64,000 bases of DNA from Escherichia coli DSM 30083 = JCM 1649 = ATCC 11775 (GTDB taxonomy: Bacteria > Pseudomonadota > Gammaproteobacteria > Enterobacterales > Enterobacteriaceae), in assembly GCF_003697165.2 (NCBI RefSeq), contig NZ_CP033092.2, forward strand, positions 2,356,001 to 2,420,000. Reading direction: 5' to 3'. Below the pieces are notes generated by a model. It was not told the origin of the DNA. It did no database searches and saw only the letters and a program-made list of their open reading frames with translations. Below, one piece after another: positions 51,403 to 62,209 of this stretch (position 1 is its first letter; each line of letters starts with the position of its first letter). The position numbers and the translations under genes are program-made.

Positions 51403-52347
51403 TTATTTATACAGATCTGCGCTGACGGTCAGGTTATTACCACGTTCCTGCCACTGGCGGGTGATGTGGTAATACTTAGCACCTTTCTTCGCGGCACGTT
51501 TCGCAACCTGATAGGAGACTTCGGTCATGTTGCCGTAGTTGCCAGAGAATTTGATGCTGTCGAACGGGACCATCATCGCTGCGGTCGCTTTGTTCAGTTC
51601 TTCGACTTTAGTGCCATCCGGGAGCGTGACGGTGTAACGCCCGCCTTTTGATGACTGGGTTTCAAAGAAGCGACCGACTTCAGAACTTGGTGATGCGGTA
51701 GTCGCAACACCCGGGATCTCAACTTTCTTCGCAGCTTCGCCACCGGCAGCCAGAGCTGCACGTCCTGCTTCGGAATCTGCCGGGATGACATCCGGGCTCT
51801 GGACGATACGTTTCTTAGCATCTTTTTTATAGATGAATGCAGTAATACGCTGGTTGCCGCCCTGGTTGGCATCGATTTGACGAACGATGTAGAAAGAGTA
51901 GGCACCTTTCGCTTTTGCTGCTTTGGTGATGGCATCATTGACTTCTGGCTGGCTACGATAGAAGCCCTGGACGGTGACCGTGTCAAACGGTTCAATCAGA
52001 ACAGCCTGATCTTTCGGCAGTTCGACAACACCGTTAATTACGCGATTACTTGTTTCTTCTGCTTTTTCAGCATCGGCTTTATAGAGGTCAGCGACCACAC
52101 GCCAGTTACCGCTGTTACCAAAATCAGAAGTGTCGACAACATAAAAAGAGGCGGCACCTTCTTTATCTGCGCGACGAGAAACGGCTTTCACCGCTTCGCC
52201 AATAGCATTAAAACGACCGGTAACCACTACACGGTCAAAAGGTTTAACCGCTGCCGCTTGCTCCGGTGTCAGTTCTGTTGCTGCGTTAACGGAGAATGCC
52301 GTAGCAGAAAGCAGTGCCGACGCCAGGAGGGTGTTCTTAAGCTTCAT
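51403..52347 (-). CDS. ydgH: YdgH, secreted protein with three DUF1471 domains
   Basis: A 314-residue periplasmic protein with a signal peptide about 1-22 (MKLKNTLLASALLSATAFSVNA). Three YhcN/DUF1471 modules of about 60-70 residues follow (about 35-105, 115-180 and 250-314), each with the FDRV/FDTV/FDSIKFSG start and a Y-H/V-x-x-x-W or I-T-A-like end. DUF1471 proteins are stress-related; this one is sometimes called SssB in Salmonella-like contexts, but its role is not established. Divergent from pntA. Confidence 0.93.
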   Translation of the reverse strand: MKLKNTLLASALLSATAFSVNAATELTPEQAAAVKPFDRVVVTGRFNAIGEAVKAVSRRADKEGAASFYVVDTSDFGNSGNWRVVADLYKADAEKAEETSNRVINGVVELPKDQAVLIEPFDTVTVQGFYRSQPEVNDAITKAAKAKGAYSFYIVRQIDANQGGNQRITAFIYKKDAKKRIVQSPDVIPADSEAGRAALAAGGEAAKKVEIPGVATTASPSSEVGRFFETQSSKGGRYTVTLPDGTKVEELNKATAAMMVPFDSIKFSGNYGNMTEVSYQVAKRAAKKGAKYYHITRQWQERGNNLTVSADLYK

Positions 52348-54403
<2,056 letters not shown>

Positions 54404-54410
54404 GGGGTAA

Positions 54411-55802
<1,392 letters not shown>

Positions 55803-55806
55803 CCCT

Positions 55807-55828
55807 GACGGCCTCTGCGGAGGCCGTC
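55807..55828. terminator. pntB/tqsA bidirectional terminator
   Basis: GACGGCCTC-TGCG-GAGGCCGTC followed by ACTCTTTATT on the plus strand. The last two bases of the stem fall inside the tqsA stop codon. Confidence 0.85.
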
Positions 55829-56861
55829 ACTCTTTATTGAGATCGCTTAACAGAACGGCGATGCTTTGACCTCCCGCTGTTTGTTCAAGCGCAATTTTGA
55901 CAATAATTGTCAACGGCACGGAAAGCAGCATACCCACCGGTCCTAACAACCATCCCCAAAAAATCAACGACAAAAATACCACCAATGTGGAAAGCCCCAG
56001 CCCACGCCCCATGATGCGTGGCTCCAGAATATTGCCGAAGACCAGATTAATCAGCAGATATCCCGCCAGCACCAGCAACGCTTCGTAGAAGCCATTAAAC
56101 ACCAGTACCTGAGCGATAGGGGGGATTGCCGCGAGAACTGAACCAATATTCGGGATGTAATTAAGCGCAAAGGCCAGCAATCCCCAGACAAAAGCGAAGC
56201 GAACATCGAGTGCGGCGAGCATCGCCCAGGCGACCAGGCCGGTGATGATGCTGATGGCTGTTTTCAGCACCAGATAATGAGACACACTGTCAATCGCACG
56301 CTGAATCGCCGCCATCCCTTCAACCGGACGCGCCATCATTTGCTGAAATTTTCCGGGCAATTGTGGCACTTCGAGCAACATAAACAGCACCGTCAGCAGC
56401 AATAAAAATATTGATGACATGGCATTAGATAACTGCGTCAATAAGTTGGTGAGCAACGTCATCGCCGCGTTCGGATCAATGTAATGCGCCAGTTGGTCAA
56501 CTGAGACATCAATCCCTACGCGTTGCAACAACGGTTCAATCGCTTGCAGCGGCGTCATAATAGAGTTGCGATATTGCGGTAACGTCCGCGTCAACTCATT
56601 GAGCGCGGAACCCAGATAAGCTAACAGCAACACCATCGCCATCACGATGATGGTCATCAAAATTGACACTGCCAGTACACGCGGCACACGCCAGCGGACC
56701 ATGTGTTGCACCAGCGGGTTAAGAATAACAGCAATAAATAATGCGAGAATAAACGGCACGATGATCTCGGCGGCAAAACGGATACCGCAGAGAATAATGA
56801 CCAGCATTCCCAACATAATGACGATTTTTAGGCCATTGAGCGTGATGATCGGCTTTGCCAT
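55827..56861 (-). CDS. tqsA: AI-2 exporter TqsA (AI-2E transporter family)
   Basis: A 344-residue inner-membrane protein (formerly YdgG) with eight or so helices; exports autoinducer-2 and influences biofilm. The AI-2E pattern is visible: paired N-terminal helices (11-75), a long amphipathic periplasmic/cytoplasmic stretch (about 95-160) and the C-terminal GPVGMLLSVPLTIIVKIALE. It converges on pntB and is divergent from the mdtUJI operon. Confidence 0.95.
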   Translation of the reverse strand: MAKPIITLNGLKIVIMLGMLVIILCGIRFAAEIIVPFILALFIAVILNPLVQHMVRWRVPRVLAVSILMTIIVMAMVLLLAYLGSALNELTRTLPQYRNSIMTPLQAIEPLLQRVGIDVSVDQLAHYIDPNAAMTLLTNLLTQLSNAMSSIFLLLLTVLFMLLEVPQLPGKFQQMMARPVEGMAAIQRAIDSVSHYLVLKTAISIITGLVAWAMLAALDVRFAFVWGLLAFALNYIPNIGSVLAAIPPIAQVLVFNGFYEALLVLAGYLLINLVFGNILEPRIMGRGLGLSTLVVFLSLIFWGWLLGPVGMLLSVPLTIIVKIALEQTAGGQSIAVLLSDLNKE

Positions 56862-57063
56862 GCTTGTCCCCGTTTTTTCTTCTTTGCTAATAATAATGTC
56901 TTTTCCGCTCCGTCATCATAACGAAAATCAAACCGCTCAGGTAAAGAAGTGAAAATATTTTGAGTTAATTCTTAAGCTGTGATACAAATCAGGCGTGTTC
57001 AACTACCGAGGACAATTATCATCCGCGAGGACGAGAAGCAACACTGCGGATAATTGTAATATT
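56862..57063 (+). promoter_or_regulatory. mdtUJI promoter and structured leader
   Basis: Part of the 410-bp gap between tqsA and mdtJ. A long inverted repeat, ACAATTATC (57012-57020) with GATAATTGT (57049-57057), extended inside by CGC/GCG, ends 6 bases before the mdtU ATG, so it could occlude that start. The promoter lies further left; I cannot place it firmly. Confidence 0.5.
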
Positions 57064-57165
57064 ATGGACAATTTGTTCAGGACGTTATTTTCTACATTTA
57101 CCCATCTTCGTACCTCATCCACTATCTTGCTCGTAGGTGAGCAGCACTGGCGCAACGCGCTTTAG
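57064..57165 (+). CDS. mdtU: MdtU, leader peptide controlling mdtJI
   Basis: A 33-residue ORF from ATG at 57064 to TAG at 57165: MDNLFRTLFSTFTHLRTSST, then ILLVGEQHWRNAL. It corresponds to the upstream ORF mdtU reported in the mdtUJI leader of E. coli, whose translation makes mdtJI expression responsive to spermidine. No strong Shine-Dalgarno is seen; the inverted repeat just before it may matter. mdtJ begins 107 bp after its stop. Confidence 0.82.
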   Translation: MDNLFRTLFSTFTHLRTSSTILLVGEQHWRNAL

Positions 57166-57271
57166 TCCTTTCTTCTGCCTAAGCTTGCGCTATGCGCGGG
57201 GCTTGATCACTTTACTTTGGTTTCGCTGAATTAAGCGAAAATTAAAATAATTCTCTTGCAGGAGAAGGATA

Positions 57272-57637
57272 ATGTATATTTATTGGATTTTATTAGGTCT
57301 GGCTATTGCTACGGAAATTACCGGTACGCTGTCAATGAAATGGGCGAGCGTCAGTGAGGGAAATGGCGGCTTTATTTTAATGCTGGTGATGATTTCTCTG
57401 TCGTATATATTTCTCTCTTTCGCCGTTAAAAAAATCGCCTTAGGCGTAGCTTATGCGCTGTGGGAAGGTATCGGTATTTTATTTATTACCTTGTTTAGCG
57501 TTTTGTTATTCGACGAAAGTTTATCGCTGATGAAAATTGCCGGGTTAACCACCCTGGTGGCCGGGATTGTGTTGATCAAGTCAGGTACCCGTAAAGCGCG
57601 TAAACCTGAACTGGAGGTGAACCATGGCGCAGTTTGA
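57272..57637 (+). CDS. mdtJ: Spermidine exporter subunit MdtJ (SMR family)
   Basis: A 121-residue small multidrug resistance protein with four helices and the active-site Glu in helix 1 ([14 protein letters not shown], Glu about 16), plus the SMR helix-2/3 motif [12 protein letters not shown]. It works only as a heterodimer with MdtI to expel spermidine. It has the ribosome site GGAGAAGG. It overlaps mdtI by 14 bp. Confidence 0.97.
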
Positions 57638-57953
57638 ATGGGTTCACGCCGCCTGGCTGGCATTGGCAATCGTGCTGGAAATCGTTGCTAACGTCTTTTT
57701 GAAATTTTCTGACGGCTTTCGTCGCAAAATATTTGGCTTGCTCTCTCTGGCGGCGGTGCTGGCTGCCTTTAGTGCGCTTTCTCAGGCCGTTAAAGGGATC
57801 GACTTGTCTGTCGCTTATGCATTGTGGGGCGGGTTTGGTATTGCCGCCACGTTAGCCGCAGGTTGGATCTTGTTTGGTCAAAGGTTAAATCGTAAAGGCT
57901 GGATTGGCCTGGTGCTGCTGTTGGCTGGAATGATCATGGTGAAACTTGCCTGA
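57624..57953 (+). CDS. mdtI: Spermidine exporter subunit MdtI (SMR family)
   Basis: A 109-residue partner of MdtJ with four helices and the Glu in [20 protein letters not shown] (Glu about 19). [14 protein letters not shown] is the paired dimer motif. The start lies inside the 3' end of mdtJ with GGAGGTG upstream, giving coupled translation. A terminator follows. Confidence 0.97.
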
Positions 57954-57958
57954 TGAAC

Positions 57959-57984
57959 ACGCTGCCCGCGCTGTCGGGCAGCGT
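57959..57984. terminator. mdtI/ydgD bidirectional terminator
   Basis: ACGCTGCCCG / CGGGCAGCGT with a 6-nt loop between the convergent mdtI and ydgD. Confidence 0.8.
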
Positions 57985-57991
57985 TTGAACA

Positions 57992-58813
57992 TTATTTTTG
58001 CGACAGTTGATCCAGCTTGTCGCGAAAACCGGTAACAGAAATGGCCCGGTTATCGGCGCGCCAGCGATCTTTCGCGGCAGGAGCCGAGCTTTGCACCCCA
58101 ATTAATTGCCAGCCGTCATCGGTATGCAACATCAGAGGCGAACCGCTGTCACCCGGCAAGGTATCGCACTGATGCGACATCACCGACGTTTGCGCCCAGC
58201 CAGTCACTTCACAGTTTTGATGACTGTACAACGTATCGAGATGATCTTCAGGGTAGCCCGCCTGAGTCACTTTACGACCAGCCGCTTTTAATGCGGCGGT
58301 AAGCGCGGCTTTATCTCCCTCAAATAACGGCAACGGTGTAATGCCAGAAGGGGGATTACGTAGCACAATCAAACCGAAGTCCCAGGGCGCAGCTGCGGGA
58401 GGTACAATCCAGCCATCCCCATCTGCTTTTAACCGCTTTCCCAGTGTCGGATCAACGCGGCCTTCTATGTCGTGGATCTCATAGCGCCAAAGACCTTTAT
58501 TTGACACGAAACGCAGCGCTACCGCTTTATCGGCTTTACCCTTTGGCGGCGTCAATAAACAGTGTCCTGCCGTTAATGCCAGATTGGGTGCAATCAGCGT
58601 CGCCGTACATAAATTGCCGCTGGCCGTTTCCAGTTGGCCAACCGCATCCCACGGTGATTGGGTCGTGTCATTCACTGGCACACGATCATCATGACCAAAA
58701 AACAGGGTGCTGACCTCATCGTTTGCCGATTTGGCAACGTCTGGTTTATCTGCAAACACAAAAGCAGACGTCAAACTAATTGCACCCAACACTACAGCAA
58801 TGGTTGTACGCAT
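57992..58813 (-). CDS. ydgD: YdgD, periplasmic trypsin-like serine protease
   Basis: A 273-residue S1-family protein with a signal peptide about 1-21 (ending VFA). The triad is His in LALTAGHCLL, Asp in WDFGLIVLRNP and Ser in LPGDSGSPLML. Cysteines in TASGNLCTATL/GHC and around the Ser could form the family disulfides. The substrate is unknown. It is convergent with mdtI; ydgU is 99 bp upstream on the same strand. Confidence 0.94.
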   Translation of the reverse strand: MRTTIAVVLGAISLTSAFVFADKPDVAKSANDEVSTLFFGHDDRVPVNDTTQSPWDAVGQLETASGNLCTATLIAPNLALTAGHCLLTPPKGKADKAVALRFVSNKGLWRYEIHDIEGRVDPTLGKRLKADGDGWIVPPAAAPWDFGLIVLRNPPSGITPLPLFEGDKAALTAALKAAGRKVTQAGYPEDHLDTLYSHQNCEVTGWAQTSVMSHQCDTLPGDSGSPLMLHTDDGWQLIGVQSSAPAAKDRWRADNRAISVTGFRDKLDQLSQK

Positions 58814-58912
58814 ATCACACTCTGGTGGGTAATTATGATTATTAAAAGCAAACCCTCATAAATACTATAGACGGGACGGGATGAAAGTGGGAGTAAAATC
58901 AGATAACTACGA

Positions 58913-58996
58913 TCAGGAAAGATAAAAACGGGCGGCAATCAGTGCGCATAAAATAAGGATGATAAGAATGAACTCAAAGCGATAACGGCCCACCAT
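58913..58996 (-). CDS. ydgU: YdgU, 27-residue membrane protein downstream of asr
   Basis: From ATG at 58996 to TGA at 58913: MVGRYRFEFILIILILCALI and then AARFYLS. It has a single hydrophobic helix flanked by positive residues, with GGAGGGTAGT as a strong ribosome site. It matches the small E. coli protein YdgU. It sits 92 bp after asr with an intervening hairpin, so is probably an asr-linked transcript. The function is unknown. Confidence 0.88.
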   Translation of the reverse strand: MVGRYRFEFILIILILCALIAARFYLS

Positions 58997-59014
58997 ACTA
59001 CCCTCCGCTAAAGG

Positions 59015-59043
59015 CGGTGCTAAACGTTACCCGCTTAGCACCG
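59015..59043 (-). terminator. Hairpin between asr and ydgU
   Basis: CGGTGCTAA / TTAGCACCG with an 11-nt loop. On the minus strand it lies between the asr stop and the ydgU ribosome site and is followed by CCTTTAGC. It may be a partial terminator that makes ydgU expression depend on read-through from asr. Confidence 0.55.
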
Positions 59044-59088
59044 TAATTTTCAGGCGCGAGGGGGCGCGCCAGCATTACTGTTGAAAAC

Positions 59089-59397
59089 TTACGCTGCGGG
59101 TTGTGCAGCAGGTTTTGCCGGTTGCTGATGGCTGTGTTTCTTGGCGTGTTTCTTCGCTGCCTGCGCTTTTTGTTCAGGAGCTTTCTGTTCAGCTTTGGCA
59201 TTTTTATGATGCTTTTTAGCCGCCTGCGCTTTCTGGGCAGGTGCTGCTTTATGCTGTTTTTTATGATGTGTGGTTTTCGCAGGCGCTGCTTTGGTGGTCG
59301 TCGCAGTCGGAGCAGGTGTGGTCGCAGTCTCTGCAGCAAAGGCAGCAGAAGACAGACCCATAGCAGCGGCAACAACCAGAGCTAATACTTTTTTCAT
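59089..59397 (-). CDS. asr: Acid shock protein Asr
   Basis: A periplasmic, highly basic, intrinsically disordered protein massively induced by acid. The 102 residues have a signal peptide about 1-21 (MKKVLALVVAAAMGLSSAAFA) and then low-complexity Ala/Lys/His/Gln/Pro sequence with the imperfect repeat QKAQAAKKH at two places. It is processed in the periplasm and acts as a chaperone. The ATG at 59397 begins the signal peptide. The RstA box upstream joins it to rstAB in this window. Confidence 0.96.
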   Translation of the reverse strand: MKKVLALVVAAAMGLSSAAFAAETATTPAPTATTTKAAPAKTTHHKKQHKAAPAQKAQAAKKHHKNAKAEQKAPEQKAQAAKKHAKKHSHQQPAKPAAQPAA

Positions 59398-59500
59398 TGT
59401 CATACCCTCAATTTGTTTTTTCATTTAACCCCACTGCGGGGCCGTTGAAATAACTATATCCCTGGGAATGGCAGACTTCCGTGAGTGGTTGGTTTCAGCG

Positions 59501-59514
59501 TGTAACGATATGTA
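59501..59514 (-). promoter_or_regulatory. RstA box of the asr promoter
   Basis: On the minus strand TACATATCGTTACA fits the RstA consensus TACAT-N-T-N-GTTACA exactly. A -10 candidate TATAGT lies at 59458 to 59453. Confidence 0.9.
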
Positions 59515-59652
59515 CAAACGCTGAATAAATTACAGCGTTGATAATAACGTATTGTGACTTAAGGAAAATTTAGCTACCAATAATAGTAGTCTTGATCGTG
59601 TTAACTATTTTACTACTTACAAAGCGGTAGAATAACTGCGCATCAGTAATAA

Positions 59653-59772
59653 ATGACACACAGCAAAATGAATCCGTTTATTTGGGTACTTATAATCCTG
59701 ATGACGCTAGATGCGCTGCGGGAATTGGCTGGCGCTTCGTCTATTTTAGGATGGCTATTAACGTTGGTTTGA
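59653..59772 (+). CDS. Unassigned 39-residue ORF, single-span membrane protein candidate
   Basis: ATG at 59653 to TGA at 59772 encodes MTHSKMNPFIWVLIILMTLD, then ALRELAGASSILGWLLTLV. It has a hydrophobic helix about 8-18 and a second hydrophobic segment about 29-39. A second in-frame ATG (59668) would give 34 residues. No good Shine-Dalgarno precedes either. In favour: a strong plus-strand terminator begins 6 bases after the stop, although both flanking genes (asr, ynfM) are on the minus strand. I do not recognise the protein; it may already be annotated as a small E. coli protein. Confidence 0.5.
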   Translation: MTHSKMNPFIWVLIILMTLDALRELAGASSILGWLLTLV

Positions 59773-59778
59773 GCAGGC

Positions 59779-59822
59779 AATAAGTCCGGACGGGTATTTA
59801 CCTCAGTCCGGACTTATTTTTT
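59779..59822 (+). terminator. Intrinsic terminator facing ynfM
   Basis: AATAAGTCCGGAC / GTCCGGACTTATT, a perfect 13-bp stem with a 14-nt loop, followed on the plus strand by six T. On the minus strand, after ynfM, the tail is only CTTATTGCC. The stronger direction is plus, for the 39-codon ORF; it may also act on ynfM. Confidence 0.85.
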
Positions 59823-61075
59823 CAGGCGTGCAGACGATGATGCAAACGCGTCCCGACCAGCAGAGCAATGACCAGCATCAGAGCAATAAATGCGCCGACG
59901 CCGTTCCAGCCATAGTTATGCCAGAAAACACCACCCAGCGTCCCGGCAATACTCGACCCCAGATAGTAACTGAACAGATACAGCGAGGAGGCCTGGCCTT
60001 TAGCGCGTTTTGCGCGGGGGCCGATCCAGCTGCTGGCAACGGAGTGGGCTGCGAAGAATCCGGCTGAGAAGAGTAACATTCCGGCAAAGATCAGCCACAG
60101 CGAGCTGAATAAGGTCATCAGTAAACCAAACAGCATAACCCCCGTCGAAAACAACATCACCGGACCGCGTCCATAGCGGGTGGTCATGGTTCCGGCTTTG
60201 GGTGAGCTCCATGTACCGGTCAAATAAGCCAGCGATAATAAGCCAACCACGGCCTGACTGACATGCCAGGGGGAAAGCATCAACCTATAGCCGATGTAAT
60301 TAAACAGCGTGACGAACGACCCCATCAGCAAAAAGCCTTCTGCGAACAATAACGGTAATCCCCGGTCACGCCAGTGCAGACGAAAGTTGATGAATAACGT
60401 CTTAGGGCGCAGCGAAGTCGGGCGAAAATGGCGTGATTCAGGGAGGATTTTCCAGAACATCAACGCCGAGGCCAACGCGAAACAACCGATTGCCGCCAGA
60501 GCAATTCGCCAGTTAAAAAAGTCCGTGAAGACACCGCTAATTAAGCGTCCGCTCATGCCGCCAATTGAGTTGCCGCTGATATACAACCCCATTGAAAAGG
60601 CCACGAAACTGGGGTGGATTTCCTCGCTAAGATAAGTCATGCCAACGGCTGCCACGCCACTTAACGAAAGCCCAATCAAGGCGCGCATAATCAAAATGCC
60701 GTGCCAGCTGGTCATCATTGTCGAAAGTAACGTACAAATGGAGGCCAACAGTAGCGCCGTGACCATCACTGGTTTGCGACCAATGGCATCGGATAGCGGG
60801 CCAGTAAACAGCAAACCGATAGCCAACATCGCCGTTGAAATGGACAGTGAAATACTACTGTTCGCGGGCGTTAAGCCAAACTCTTGTGAAAGCACCGGAA
60901 GGATAGGTTGCACACAATAGAGAAGTGCGAAAGTTGCCAGTCCGGCAGAGAAAAGCGCCAGGGTGACGCGCATAAATTGCGGCGTACCGCGTTTAATAAA
61001 TTGATTTGACTGAGAAATGCTTTGCTTGTCAGTGTCGCTTGCCGGAGCGCCATCAACAGTTGTAGTACGGCTCAC
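59822..61075 (-). CDS. ynfM: YnfM, MFS transporter
   Basis: A 417-residue major facilitator with 12 helices and about 35 cytoplasmic N-terminal residues. The MFS A-motif GPLSDAIGRKPVM is at about 96-108. The protein has been linked to arabinose-type sugar or drug efflux by family (YnfM/YdhP-like). Its substrate is unknown. It is divergent from ynfL, a LysR regulator that likely controls it. Confidence 0.93.
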   Translation of the reverse strand: MSRTTTVDGAPASDTDKQSISQSNQFIKRGTPQFMRVTLALFSAGLATFALLYCVQPILPVLSQEFGLTPANSSISLSISTAMLAIGLLFTGPLSDAIGRKPVMVTALLLASICTLLSTMMTSWHGILIMRALIGLSLSGVAAVGMTYLSEEIHPSFVAFSMGLYISGNSIGGMSGRLISGVFTDFFNWRIALAAIGCFALASALMFWKILPESRHFRPTSLRPKTLFINFRLHWRDRGLPLLFAEGFLLMGSFVTLFNYIGYRLMLSPWHVSQAVVGLLSLAYLTGTWSSPKAGTMTTRYGRGPVMLFSTGVMLFGLLMTLFSSLWLIFAGMLLFSAGFFAAHSVASSWIGPRAKRAKGQASSLYLFSYYLGSSIAGTLGGVFWHNYGWNGVGAFIALMLVIALLVGTRLHHRLHA

Positions 61076-61181
61076 TTGAAATCCTTGCTAAATATGCCTG
61101 TGGATCAGGCTTATGAATAGATTAGGAAAATCGAATTGTTCTGTCTAATATATTAATAATCTCAAATAAGATGTTTTAAAT

Positions 61182-62075
61182 ATGAATCTTGAACTTCGTC
61201 ATCTGCGTTACTTTGTCGCTGTTGCAGAAGAGCTGCATTTCGGGCGTGCCGCTGCCCGCCTGAATATTTCGCAACCACCGCTAAGTCAGCAGATTCAGGC
61301 GCTGGAGCAACAAATTGGTGCCCGACTGCTGGCACGGACCAATCGCAGTGTATTGCTGACGGAAGCAGGAAAACAGTTTCTTGTAGATAGTCGGCAAATC
61401 CTGTCTATGGTGGATGATGCTGCCGCTCGCGCTGAAAGGCTGCATCAGGGCGAAGCGGGGGAGTTGCGCATTGGTTTTACTTCGTCCGCTCCTTTTATTC
61501 GGGCGGTGTCCGATACGTTATCGCTGTTTCGCCGTGATTATCCCGATGTCCATTTACAAACCCGCGAAATGAACACTCGCGAGCAAATCGCTCCGCTCAT
61601 TGAAGGAACGCTGGATATGGGATTGCTGCGTAACACAGCGTTACCGGAGACGCTTGAACACGCAGTCATCGTCCATGAACCGCTTATGGCGATGATCCCG
61701 CACGATCATCCCCTGGCAAATAACCCGAGTGTAACGCTGGCTGAACTGGCGAAAGAACCCTTTGTCTTTTTTGATCCGCACGTCGGAACAGGGCTGTATG
61801 ACGATATTCTCGGGCTGATGAGACGTTACAATTTGACGCCCGTCATCACTCAGGAGGTGGGTGAGGCAATGACCATCATCGGTCTGGTTTCCGCTGGTCT
61901 GGGTGTTTCAATTTTGCCTGCGTCATTTAAACGTGTTCAGCTCAACGAAATGCGCTGGGTGCCGATTGCTGAAGAGGATGCGGTTTCTGAAATGTGGTTG
62001 GTCTGGCCGAAACATCATGAACAAAGTCCGGCTGCGCGTAACTTTCGTATTCATCTGCTGAATGCTCTCAGGTGA
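61182..62075 (+). CDS. ynfL: YnfL, LysR-family regulator
   Basis: A 297-residue LTTR with an N-terminal winged helix (about 1-60: LRYFVAVAEELHFGRAAARLNISQPPLSQQIQALE) and a co-inducer domain about 90-297. It is divergent from ynfM across 106 bp, the classic arrangement for LysR control of a neighbour. The effector is unknown. Confidence 0.94.
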   Translation: MNLELRHLRYFVAVAEELHFGRAAARLNISQPPLSQQIQALEQQIGARLLARTNRSVLLTEAGKQFLVDSRQILSMVDDAAARAERLHQGEAGELRIGFTSSAPFIRAVSDTLSLFRRDYPDVHLQTREMNTREQIAPLIEGTLDMGLLRNTALPETLEHAVIVHEPLMAMIPHDHPLANNPSVTLAELAKEPFVFFDPHVGTGLYDDILGLMRRYNLTPVITQEVGEAMTIIGLVSAGLGVSILPASFKRVQLNEMRWVPIAEEDAVSEMWLVWPKHHEQSPAARNFRIHLLNALR

Positions 62076-62104
62076 GGGAAATTTCAGCGAAAAAGCCCGA
62101 AAAA

Positions 62105-62120
62105 TGTGCTGTTAATCACA
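62105..62120. promoter_or_regulatory. CRP site of the mlc promoter
   Basis: TGTGC-TGTTAA-TCACA matches the CRP consensus at 9 of 10 positions, 90-105 bp before the mlc GTG. CRP control of mlc is established. Confidence 0.82.
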
Positions 62121-62174
62121 TGCCTAAGTAAAAATTTGACGACACGTATTGAAGTGCTTCACCATAGCCTACAG

Positions 62175-62197
62175 ATTATTTCGGAGCGCGAAAATAT
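62175..62197. promoter_or_regulatory. Mlc autoregulatory operator
   Basis: The imperfect palindrome ATTATTTCGGAGCGCGAAAA continues TAT and fits the Mlc/NagC-type operator (TTTCG...CGAAAA). It lies 12 bp before the mlc start. Mlc is known to repress itself. Confidence 0.78.
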
Positions 62198-62209
62198 AGG
62201 GAGTATGCG

